DNA from: CBDCWA01 sp046048295
Lineage (GTDB): Bacteria > Pseudomonadota > Alphaproteobacteria > Rhizobiales > Hyphomicrobiaceae
Direction: 5' to 3'
Assembly: GCA_046048295.1 (NCBI GenBank)
Contig: JBJOGJ010000147.1
Location: 1-9,692 of the forward strand
DNA: 9,692 bases
Shown here: positions 1 to 5,739 of the stretch, one piece after another
Layout of the letters: the number at the start of each line of letters is the position of its first letter
How positions within the stretch are numbered: position 1 is the stretch's first letter
Notes under the pieces: model-generated
Databases searched by the model: none
What the model saw: only the letters and a program-made list of their open reading frames with translations
What the model was told of the DNA's origin: nothing
Made by a program: the position numbers and the translations under genes

Positions 1-656
1 CGGGCGTTGTGCCAAATGGTGTAGGAGGCGGGATGCGGGACCCACTCCGGGATGCGCAGCATGGCGAAGGCCATTTCCCAGGAAATGCGGGAGAGATAGC
101 GTTCGCCGGCGCGCTTTAGACGGGCGGCTTCGCGTGGTTCGCCGCCGGCAAGCATGGTGCGCGCGATGATCTTGAAGGTGGTGTCCGTCATGGCGGCATC
201 GACGGCACGAATTCGGCGGCCAGGCTCGGTGCGCCACTGGTCGAGTTGCTCCTGCGCCGCAGCGGTCATCGCCGGGACATAAGAGAGGATCTCGCGTTGC
301 CTGAAGAGCGGGGCCATAGTGCGCCGCTGCCAGCGCCAGAGATGCCCTTGTGAGGTGAGAACGCCGGTCCCCAGCGAGCGGCCGAGGACGCGCTTCTCCA
401 TAGGCGTCTTGGAGAAAACTTCAGCTTCGGTAACGAGTATCCGTTCGATCAGCGGTGGCGACGTAACCCAGGCGACATAGGTGCCAGGGCGGCTCTGGTA
501 CGTGAAAATCGGCTGCTCGTAGACAGGCGCAGGCAGCGACAGCAGCGGATTGCGGACGAAGGTTAACAGAAAGCGGCCAAGAGGCAGCGGTTCGGACGGC
601 GGCGTGACCGACGGCGGATAAAAGAGGGAAACGCCCGGTGTTGCGGCTTCTGACAT
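1..656 (-). CDS. Cytochrome P450, N-terminal part (truncated by window edge)
   Basis: This is the first 218 codons of a P450 monooxygenase; the gene continues past the left edge, so the haem-Cys loop, ExxR and I-helix are not visible. The frame is open from the ATG at 656 to position 1. The N-terminus is proline-rich (about residues 8-45) with no clear membrane anchor, as in soluble bacterial P450s. Family signs are the helix-C region GHLWRWQRRTMAPLF (about 104-118), whose W107 and R111 match the haem-propionate-binding WxxxR, and the following helix that leads to TFKIIARTML (about 160-169). The substrate cannot be told. No strong ribosome site precedes the ATG, and no in-frame start lies close upstream. 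A large stem-loop (673-705) ends 17 nt before the start and may affect its expression. No redox partner gene is visible. The family call is firm; the role is open. Confidence 0.88.
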   Translation of the reverse strand, partial: MSEAATPGVSLFYPPSVTPPSEPLPLGRFLLTFVRNPLLSLPAPVYEQPIFTYQSRPGTYVAWVTSPPLIERILVTEAEVFSKTPMEKRVLGRSLGTGVLTSQGHLWRWQRRTMAPLFRQREILSYVPAMTAAAQEQLDQWRTEPGRRIRAVDAAMTDTTFKIIARTMLAGGEPREAARLKRAGERYLSRISWEMAFAMLRIPEWVPHPASYTIWHNA

Positions 657-672
657 GGCACACGAATCCGTC

Positions 673-705
673 AGCTTCGAATGCCAGAACACTGGCGTCG
701 AAGCT
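673..705 (-). promoter_or_regulatory. Stem-loop / dyad just upstream of the P450 start
   Basis: AGCTTCGA (673-680) is the exact inverted complement of TCGAAGCT (698-705). Inside it, GCCAG (683-687) pairs with CTGGC (692-696) around the loop AACA. The only irregularities are one unpaired A (681) and a possible U-G pair (682/697), giving 13-14 pairs in 33 nt. On the minus strand it lies 17 nt before the P450 ATG, and an AT-rich stretch (about 721-735) beyond it could hold the promoter. It could be an mRNA leader hairpin or a regulator operator. No U-run follows it in the minus direction, so a terminator for the gene ending at 763 is less likely. Confidence 0.6.
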
Positions 706-762
706 TGGCCATATCAAGGTATCTTAATTTTGGCTGACGGGCTGTTCCGACTCGCGGCCGGG

Positions 763-942
763 CTAGACGGAAGCCTTGTAGTTGGCGTTTGCAGCCTTGG
801 CCGCGAGCTTGCGCAGGCGTTTGCGCACGCCCGGAGCGTTGCCCTGGATGCGGGTCACCTTGGCGCGGGGAATGGCATGCGCCTTCTTCTTGCGACGTGT
901 CTCGATGTTGCGGGGCGATTGAGAGCCCTTGGCTGCTGGCAT
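763..942 (-). CDS. Small very basic protein, 59 aa, unknown function
   Basis: This short ORF starts at the ATG at 942 and ends at the TAG at 763-765. GGAAAG sits about 5 nt before the ATG and is a fair ribosome site. The protein is strongly basic: TRRKKKAHAIPRAKV in the first half, then a likely helix with RKRLRKLAAKAANANYKAS at the C-terminus. Lys, Arg and Ala dominate and acidic residues are almost absent (one Glu). This composition suits a nucleic-acid or ribosome-associated protein, but I do not recognise a family. It has no membrane segment, Cys or His cluster. It lies between the P450 and the DedA gene, all on the minus strand, with gaps of 106 and 134 bp, so it may be its own unit. A perfect 14-bp palindrome lies upstream at 969-982. 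Being short and unrecognised, it could be a chance ORF, but GC-rich third positions and the ribosome site favour a gene. Confidence 0.6.
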   Translation of the reverse strand: MPAAKGSQSPRNIETRRKKKAHAIPRAKVTRIQGNAPGVRKRLRKLAAKAANANYKASV

Positions 943-968
943 GGCACTTTCCGATCGGTGGCGGGCCG

Positions 969-982
969 CGCAGGCGCCTGCG
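969..982. promoter_or_regulatory. Perfect 14-bp palindrome upstream of the small basic gene
   Basis: CGCAGGCGCCTGCG reads the same on both strands. It lies about 27 bp upstream of the start at 942, within a GC-rich gap between the DedA stop and this gene. It could be an operator or part of a short hairpin. GC-rich palindromes also arise by chance in such DNA, so the functional call is weak. Confidence 0.3.
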
Positions 983-1076
983 GGCCGGGAATTGGGTAGG
1001 CCGACTGGCCTGGAAGACGGCTCTTTTAGGCGAAGGCGCGCCCGGTGACAAGCCTCGGACCGTTCAGGGAGCGCGG

Positions 1077-1580
1077 TCAGTGAAGGAGAAGGGAGATGCC
1101 GAAACCCGGTGCGATGAAAACTCCGGCCCAGAGAAGGGAGGACGAGAGGCTGGCAAGGATAAAGAGTGCAAAGGGCATTTCAAGCATGCCAGCGGACAGC
1201 GGCACGAAGGCGCGGATGGCGCCGAGGAACTTGCTGCCGAACACGCCTGCTGCGCCGTAGCGCTGGAAAAACGTCTGGCTTCTGGGAAGAAGCTCGGGAT
1301 TCCGGTTGAAGGGCCAAACGCCAGCAAGTGTGTAGCGGTAGCGCCAGCCTGTGAGGAACGTGATCAGATCGCCGAGGAAAGCACCGATGCCGCCGGCAAG
1401 GGCGAGGTGCCAGAAGCTGCCGCCTGCCTCTGCATAGAGAACGCCGATGGCGATGAACAGTATCGTCGAAGGCACGAGCAGGGAGAGGAACGGAACGCTT
1501 TCGGCGAAACCCAGACAGAAGACGAGAAGGACCGTATTGTCGCGGTTCTGGCGAACAGTCTCAATCATCGTCTCATGCAT
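1077..1580 (-). CDS. DedA/VTT-family small integral membrane protein
   Basis: This is a 167-residue hydrophobic protein of the DedA (SNARE-associated/VTT) family, inner-membrane proteins implicated in lipid (undecaprenyl-phosphate or phospholipid) translocation and membrane homeostasis. Family marks, numbered from the ATG at 1580, are FAESVPF (about 25-31) with the conserved acidic residue before a Pro, GAFLGD (about 71-76) before an aromatic/Gly stretch, and SKFLGAIRAFVPLSAG (about 118-133), matching the family's F-x-R-F-x-G-x-x-R-x-x-x-P-x-x-A-G signature with Lys in place of the first Arg. A final hydrophobic segment ends almost at the C-terminus. It is shorter than the usual 190-220 residues. 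The start is uncertain: ATG 1580 has a weak ribosome site; an in-frame TTG at 1598 lies behind a G-run, and ATG 1568 is also possible. It is divergent from btaA, so a role in the same membrane-lipid context is conceivable but inferred. Confidence 0.82.
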   Translation of the reverse strand: MHETMIETVRQNRDNTVLLVFCLGFAESVPFLSLLVPSTILFIAIGVLYAEAGGSFWHLALAGGIGAFLGDLITFLTGWRYRYTLAGVWPFNRNPELLPRSQTFFQRYGAAGVFGSKFLGAIRAFVPLSAGMLEMPFALFILASLSSSLLWAGVFIAPGFGISLLLH

Positions 1581-1605
1581 ATTTTCAAGTGGCAGCAACG
1601 GAATA

Positions 1606-1615
1606 CCCCCCCCCC
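1606..1615. repeat. Homopolymer of 10 C (G10 on the minus strand)
   Basis: Ten consecutive C residues lie between the divergent DedA and btaA genes. On the minus strand the run reads G10 and lies about 25 nt before the ATG at 1580, just ahead of the alternative TTG at 1598. Such tracts can slip in replication, and are also prone to read or assembly error. Confidence 0.9.
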
Positions 1616-1664
1616 ACCTTCCGGCAAACGCCCACAGGTACTATCGCATCCAGGCAAAAATTTC

Positions 1665-1692
1665 TTGAAAGTTCTGCACGCAACTCTACAAC
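1665..1692 (+). promoter_or_regulatory. Candidate promoter of the btaA-btaB operon
   Basis: TTGAAA (1665-1670) as -35 and TACAAC (1687-1692) as -10 are separated by 16 bp, a fair sigma-70-like match in otherwise GC-rich DNA. It would give a leader of about 125 nt before the btaA start at 1824. The -10 lies within the left arm of the inverted repeat 1686-1723. There is no experimental support, and alphaproteobacterial promoters are often poor matches. Confidence 0.35.
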
Positions 1693-1723
1693 GCTTGGTG
1701 ACAGCGCCGCGCAAGGGTTGTAG
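1686..1723 (+). promoter_or_regulatory. Long inverted repeat in the btaA upstream region
   Basis: The left arm CTACAACGCTTG (1686-1697) and right arm CAAGGGTTGTAG (1712-1723) are inverted complements over 12 positions with one G-G mismatch, around a 14-nt centre. The left arm covers the candidate -10, so it could be a repressor operator. Alternatively it forms a hairpin near the 5' end of the transcript. The symmetry is seen directly; the role is inferred. Confidence 0.5.
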
Positions 1724-1823
1724 TAGACCTTGTCGAGCTGGCGGCGGGTCCCGGTTGATGGATGTTGCGCGCCGCGGTATGCGCGAGATCGTTCAACTTC
1801 GTAAGAGATTGGGGGCGAGCCAG

Positions 1824-3089
1824 ATGGCAGTCATGCCAGGACCCGTCGAGTCGGGCAGCAAAACCGAGCAAGGTCGGGGACGGTATCAGCGGCTCAAGCA
1901 GGCGGTTCACCGGCACAAGCCTATTTCCAAACAGGGAATTCAGGAACGCTTGTTCACGCTCGCGTTCTCGGGGCTGGTCTACCCGCAGATCTGGGAAGAT
2001 CCGGTCATCGACATCGAGGCGCTTAAGCTCAAGGACGGCGAGCATCTGGTGGGGATCGCGTCGGGCGGCTGCAATGTGCTGAGCTATCTCACGGAAGCAC
2101 CAATCAAGGTCACGGCGATCGACCTCAACCCGGCACACATCGCGCTCAACAAGCTCAAGGTGGCAGCGGCGCGCTTCCTGCCGGACTATGCGGCCTTCCA
2201 TCGCTTCTTTGCGGAGGCCGATGCGAACGAGAACGTGCAAGCATATTTCAACTATCTACGCCCGCACCTGGATGAGGCGACACGCAAGTACTGGGAATCG
2301 CGCGACAGGCTTGGGCGGCGGCGCATCAACTATTTCGGAAAGAACCTCTATCGGCATGGGCTGCTCGGCAGTTTCATAGGAGCGAGCCACTTGCTGGCGC
2401 GCGTTCACGGTCGCAATCCGCGGAAGATCCTTACTGCCAAGACCCGTGAGGACCAGCGTAAGATCTTCGAAACCGAACTTGCGCCACTTTTCGAGAAGCG
2501 GCACATACGCTGGCTGCTCGATAAGCCTGCGGCACTGTTCGGACTTGGCATTCCGCCGTCGCAGTTCAATGCCCTCAAGGGTAATGAACAGTACATGGCG
2601 AAGGTTCTGCTTGCCCGTCTTGAAAGACTCGCCTGCGATTTCGACCTGCAGGACAACTATTTTGCGTGGCAGGCTTTCGGCCGGCGCTACGCAACCGGTG
2701 GCGCGGGGCCGCTGCCACCCTACCTGCAGCGGGAGAACTTCGACAAGCTACGCGAACGTGCCGCAAACGTCGACGTCCAGCACCGTTCGTTTACTGAGTT
2801 CCTCGAACACAGTCCTGAGCAGTCGGTGGACGCGTATGTACTCCTCGATGCACAGGACTGGATGACGGACGAGCTTCTGACCGATCTCTGGACGCAGATT
2901 GCGCGCACTGCTCGGCCTGGCGCACGCGTTATATTCCGAACCGCTGGCGAGGAGACGATCCTGCCCGGACGGATTCCGGACGAGATCCTCGAACGGTTCG
3001 AGTACGATCCGGAGAAGTGCCGCGAGATGACGCTGCGCGATCGTTCGTCGATCTACGGCGGGTTCCACGTCTACACGATGAAGTCCTGA
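1824..3089 (+). CDS. btaA: BtaA: S-adenosylmethionine:diacylglycerol 3-amino-3-carboxypropyltransferase
   Basis: BtaA (DUF3419 family) moves the 3-amino-3-carboxypropyl group of S-adenosylmethionine to diacylglycerol, giving diacylglycerylhomoserine, the first step to the betaine lipid DGTS, at the inner face of the membrane. The 421-residue length fits bacterial BtaA. Visible marks are YPQIWEDP (53-60), the SAM-binding loop GIASGGCN (77-84) with the acidic AIDLNP (98-103) at the end of the next strand, and a C-terminal half with QDNYFAWQAFGRRY, VLLDAQDWM and a final SSIYGGFHVYT. The frame stays open for about 1 kb upstream, so the start was chosen by family length and a GGGGGCGAG stretch before ATG 1824; in-frame ATGs at 1758, 1779 and 1833 are alternatives. 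btaB follows after 22 bp, which strongly supports the call. Betaine lipids replace phospholipids under phosphate limitation in many alphaproteobacteria, but no convincing Pho box was seen. Confidence 0.93.
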   Translation: MAVMPGPVESGSKTEQGRGRYQRLKQAVHRHKPISKQGIQERLFTLAFSGLVYPQIWEDPVIDIEALKLKDGEHLVGIASGGCNVLSYLTEAPIKVTAIDLNPAHIALNKLKVAAARFLPDYAAFHRFFAEADANENVQAYFNYLRPHLDEATRKYWESRDRLGRRRINYFGKNLYRHGLLGSFIGASHLLARVHGRNPRKILTAKTREDQRKIFETELAPLFEKRHIRWLLDKPAALFGLGIPPSQFNALKGNEQYMAKVLLARLERLACDFDLQDNYFAWQAFGRRYATGGAGPLPPYLQRENFDKLRERAANVDVQHRSFTEFLEHSPEQSVDAYVLLDAQDWMTDELLTDLWTQIARTARPGARVIFRTAGEETILPGRIPDEILERFEYDPEKCREMTLRDRSSIYGGFHVYTMKS

Positions 3090-3111
3090 ACTCTCGACGG
3101 AGCAGAAGGCC

Positions 3112-3765
3112 GTGGCGACTGCCGGTGACGATCATCGCTCGCATATGGACGGGATCTATCGCTACCAGCGGTATATCTACAATGCGACGCGGAAGTACTA
3201 CTTGCTGGGCCGTGACCGTATGCTTGCTGAACTCAACGTTCCGGCAGGCGGCACAATACTCGAACCTGGCTGTGGCACAGGGCGCAATCTGATCCTCGCC
3301 GCGAGGCGATATCCAGATGCGCAGCTCTACGGTTTCGACATCTCGTCGGAAATGCTCAAGACGGCGCGCACTGCCATCGAACGGGCAGGGTTCAGCGATC
3401 GCATCACGGTAACGGAGGGTGACGCTACGAACTTCGATCCGCAAGCGATGTTCGGGGTGTCCGACTTCGATCGAGTGTTCATTTCCTATTCCCTGTCAAT
3501 GATCCCCCCTTGGAAGGAAGCCCTCCCTGCTGCCATGAAGGCAGTTGCGGCGGGTGGCAGCCTGCATATCGTAGATTTTGGGCAGCTCGAAGGCTGGCCA
3601 AAATTCGTCAGGGCCGGGCTCTACGCATGGCTCAGGCAGTTCACAGTGCACCCGCGTGCCGAACTCGAGGTGGTGCTTGGCGAACTGGCGCGGACAGAAG
3701 CTGCAAAGCTGAAGTTCGAGAAGCTCTACCGCGGCTATGCGGAGTATGCGATCCTCACCCGATGA
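3112..3765 (+). CDS. btaB: BtaB: diacylglycerylhomoserine N-methyltransferase
   Basis: BtaB adds three methyl groups from S-adenosylmethionine to diacylglycerylhomoserine, completing the betaine lipid DGTS. The protein has 217 residues, the usual size. It is a class I methyltransferase: motif I ILEPGCGTGRN (49-59), the acidic strand end LYGFDISSEML (72-82), then GDATNFD (about 103-109) and the late strand LHIVDFGQL (about 141-149). The N-terminus HMDGIYRYQRYIYNATRKYY (11-30) matches the BtaB-type region preceding the SAM fold. Translation is taken to start at GTG 3112 behind GGAG at 3099-3102; ATG 3145 is an alternative inside the frame. The gap to btaA is 22 bp. The stop TGA overlaps a possible ATG of the next frame (ATGA at 3762-3765), so coupling with the downstream reductase is likely. 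Confidence 0.92.
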   Translation: MATAGDDHRSHMDGIYRYQRYIYNATRKYYLLGRDRMLAELNVPAGGTILEPGCGTGRNLILAARRYPDAQLYGFDISSEMLKTARTAIERAGFSDRITVTEGDATNFDPQAMFGVSDFDRVFISYSLSMIPPWKEALPAAMKAVAAGGSLHIVDFGQLEGWPKFVRAGLYAWLRQFTVHPRAELEVVLGELARTEAAKLKFEKLYRGYAEYAILTR

Positions 3766-3791
3766 CGCGGACGGCGTTGCGGGAGGAACTG

Positions 3792-4778
3792 ATGCAGAAG
3801 CGGTATCTCGGCGCAGAGAAGGTGGAGTTCTCGGCAATCGGGTACGGGTGTCCGACATTCCGCGGGCGGCTGCCAGAGGATGATGAGCGGCGGGCACATG
3901 AGGTGCTCGAGCGGGCTGTCGAACTCGGGATCACATACATCGACACGGCAGACCATAACGGTGGCAACAACGAGGTGCTGCTGGCGCCGTTCCTGAAACG
4001 GCACCGGGCGGACGTCCTGCTGGCGACGAAGTTCGGTAACCGGCGAGGATACCCTGGCGAGGAGGGGCGACTGGCAGACGGGCGACCGGAGATGGTGGCG
4101 CCATATGTCGAGGCAAGCCTCGCACGCTTCAAGACCGACAATGTCGATATGCTTTATCTGCACCGGGTGGATCCGCAGGTTCCGATCGAGGATACGGTCG
4201 GCGCAATGAAGCGGCTCGTGGAGCAGGGAAAGGTACGTCATCTGGGGCTCTCCGAAGCCGGACGGGAGACGATACGCCGGGCCAATGCCGTACACCCGAT
4301 TACGGCGGTCGAGAGCGAGTACTCGCTGATGACCCGTCAGTACGAGGCGGACACGATCCCGGCATGCAAGGAACTCGGGATCGGCTACGTTGCCTACTAT
4401 CCGACTGGTAGAGGTTTCCTGGCAGGCAAGTTCGGCTCACTCGACGAGATCGGCGCCAAGGATAGTCGGCGGTCGAGCCCGCGGTTCAGTGCGGAGAACT
4501 TCGAGCGCAACATGGCCCTGCTCGAGGCGATGGGCGAGATGGCGGAAGCAAAGGGTGCAACGAAGGTGCAGCTGGCACTTGCCTGGGTTCTCGCCAAGGG
4601 CGATTTCTTCGTGCCCATTCCGGGGACCATGAACGTTGCACATCTCGAGGAGAATGCGGCGGCGGCAGAACTCGTGTTAACGGCGGAGGAAGTGGAGCGG
4701 CTCGATACGCTCTTCGCGCCGGAGGCGGTTGCGGGCGCCCGCTTCGAGGGCGACCGGTCGGGCGAGCTCAACATCTGA
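3792..4778 (+). CDS. Aldo/keto reductase-family protein lacking the catalytic Tyr
   Basis: This 328-residue protein has the aldo/keto reductase (beta/alpha)8 fold, whose members reduce carbonyls with NADPH. Marks are IDTAD (50-54), LLATKFG (76-82), DMLYLHRVDP (119-128), LGLSEA (141-146), the GRGFLAG loop (about 207-213) and the cofactor-binding PIPGTMNVAHLEENAA (about 265-280). It most resembles the bacterial group with an IDTAxxYGxxxNE active site. Of the tetrad Asp-Tyr-Lys-His, D51, K80 and H124 are present, but the Tyr position reads Asn56 (DHNGGNNE). Redox activity may be lost or altered. The start at ATG 3792 is chosen because GGGAGGAACTG directly precedes it; ATG 3762, overlapping the btaB stop, is less well supported. 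It is 26 bp from btaB, so probably in the same operon, though no reductase step is known in DGTS synthesis. Confidence 0.9.
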   Translation: MQKRYLGAEKVEFSAIGYGCPTFRGRLPEDDERRAHEVLERAVELGITYIDTADHNGGNNEVLLAPFLKRHRADVLLATKFGNRRGYPGEEGRLADGRPEMVAPYVEASLARFKTDNVDMLYLHRVDPQVPIEDTVGAMKRLVEQGKVRHLGLSEAGRETIRRANAVHPITAVESEYSLMTRQYEADTIPACKELGIGYVAYYPTGRGFLAGKFGSLDEIGAKDSRRSSPRFSAENFERNMALLEAMGEMAEAKGATKVQLALAWVLAKGDFFVPIPGTMNVAHLEENAAAAELVLTAEEVERLDTLFAPEAVAGARFEGDRSGELNI

Positions 4779-4795
4779 GCAGCTCTCCACTGCAT

Positions 4796-4859
4796 GCAAT
4801 TGTAAACTCGCAGGAACTGTGGAAGGCTCGAAATACGGGTCGCAGACGGCAATTGCCAA
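4796..4859. promoter_or_regulatory. Two TTKRCAATTGC elements upstream of the class II aldolase gene
   Basis: On the minus strand, TTTACAATTGC (4806-4796) and TTGGCAATTGC (4859-4849) share an 11-bp pattern. Their starts are 53 bp apart, close to five helical turns. The second lies within a perfect 10-bp palindrome GGCAATTGCC (4848-4857). A third copy, TTGACAATTGC, lies before the bicupin gene (8753-8743). The placement in the promoter regions of two neighbouring catabolic genes suggests a shared regulator. No clear -35/-10 pair was found here. Confidence 0.4.
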
Positions 4860-4880
4860 AGAACCAGGAAGGGAACGCAC

Positions 4881-5639
4881 ATGTACGAGGAACTGAAAGA
4901 AAAACTCGTGAACGGGGGGCGGGCGCTGGCGCTCGAAGGGCAGGGCGATTACGTCGCGGGGCATATCAGCGTGCGCCTGCCGGACGATCCGAGCAAGTTT
5001 CTCATGAAGCCGGCGGGGATCGGCCTCGAGGAGATGAACTTCAAGAACATCATCGTCGTCGATCTCGATGGGAAGAAGGTGGATGGCATCGCAGGCCGCC
5101 ACAACGAGGTGTACATCCATTCCGAGATCATGCGGGCGCGTCCTGACGTGCAAAGCGTGATCCACACGCACCCGATCAATGCGGTCGTGTTTTCTTCCCT
5201 CGACAAGCCGTTGCAGGCGATCGGTAATGACTTCTCGACGTTCTATGCCGGTGTGCCGGTATTTTCTGAGACGACGGACCTCATCACGACGCAGGAGCGC
5301 GGGGCGGCGGTGGCAAGAACGCTCGCGGACAGGCCGGTTGCGCTGCTTCGCAACCACGGGCTTGCGGTTGGCGGTGGCAGCATCGAGGAGAGCGTGTGGC
5401 TGGCGATAAAGTTCGAGCGGGCGTGCCAGATGCAGCTGATGGCGGAGTCGGCAGGTGGGCCGAAGCTGTTCGTCAAGGATGAGGACATCGCCGACAAGTC
5501 GAAGAAGGCCAACCGCGGCGATCTGCATCGCAACGTGTTCGGCTATCTCGTGCGCAAGTGGAAGCGGGTGATGTGCCCGATGTGCCAGCAGGAAGAGGTG
5601 ATGGGTCCTGAGACGCACAAGATCACGCCGGAGAGCTAA
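4881..5639 (+). CDS. Class II aldolase/adducin-domain protein with a C-terminal CxxC
   Basis: This 252-residue protein has the fold of fuculose-1-phosphate aldolase and ribulose-5-phosphate 4-epimerase: Zn-dependent lyases, epimerases, dehydratases and decarboxylases acting through an enediolate. Metal ligands are visible as HTHP (H95, H97) and LLRNHG (H159), and the usual catalytic acid as E82 in YIHSEIMRARPDV. The start ATG 4881 follows AGGAAGGGAACGCAC, a good ribosome site. Beyond the domain is a basic, possibly helical tail with MCPMCQ (C232, C235) that is not typical of sugar aldolases. The exact reaction is unknown. Decarboxylases of aromatic ring-cleavage products (2-hydroxy-3-carboxymuconic semialdehyde type) belong to the same family and are one alternative. 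The upstream reductase is 102 bp away on the same strand; the EutA-like gene is convergent beyond a terminator-like hairpin. Confidence 0.85.
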   Translation: MYEELKEKLVNGGRALALEGQGDYVAGHISVRLPDDPSKFLMKPAGIGLEEMNFKNIIVVDLDGKKVDGIAGRHNEVYIHSEIMRARPDVQSVIHTHPINAVVFSSLDKPLQAIGNDFSTFYAGVPVFSETTDLITTQERGAAVARTLADRPVALLRNHGLAVGGGSIEESVWLAIKFERACQMQLMAESAGGPKLFVKDEDIADKSKKANRGDLHRNVFGYLVRKWKRVMCPMCQQEEVMGPETHKITPES

Positions 5640-5695
5640 TGGTTATTCGCTCTCGGTTCTGATTGGGCCAACTCGGTTGCATCGATGGCGAAGCG

Positions 5696-5715
5696 GGGCG
5701 CGCGATTGCGCGCCC
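5696..5715. terminator. GC-rich hairpin between convergent genes
   Basis: GGGCGCGC (5696-5703) and GCGCGCCC (5708-5715) form a perfect 8-bp stem around a GATT loop, midway between the aldolase-like stop (5639) and the EutA-like stop (5740). Its place fits a terminator serving both strands. The run that follows on the plus strand (TATTGATT) is only partly U-rich, and on the minus strand there is no U-tract, so termination may be weak or need Rho. Confidence 0.6.
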
Positions 5716-5739
5716 TATTGATTCAGAAGCTGTGCCGCA

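Noticed and set aside
1687..1715. A possible PhoB (Pho) box before btaA
   Set aside because: One half-site, CTGTCAC (minus strand, 1704-1698), is good, but the sequences 11 bp to either side match the consensus at only 2-3 of 7 positions.
789..1823. The btaA frame stays open about 1 kb upstream, giving a 766-codon plus-strand ORF
   Set aside because: This part runs antisense through the small basic gene and the DedA gene, its translation has no family features, and BtaA is about 420 residues long. High GC makes stop codons rare.
3762..3791. Reductase start at ATG 3762 overlapping the btaB stop
   Set aside because: GGGAGGAACTG directly before ATG 3792 is a much better ribosome site, and the family N-terminus fits MQKRYLG. 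Coupling through 3762 is not excluded.
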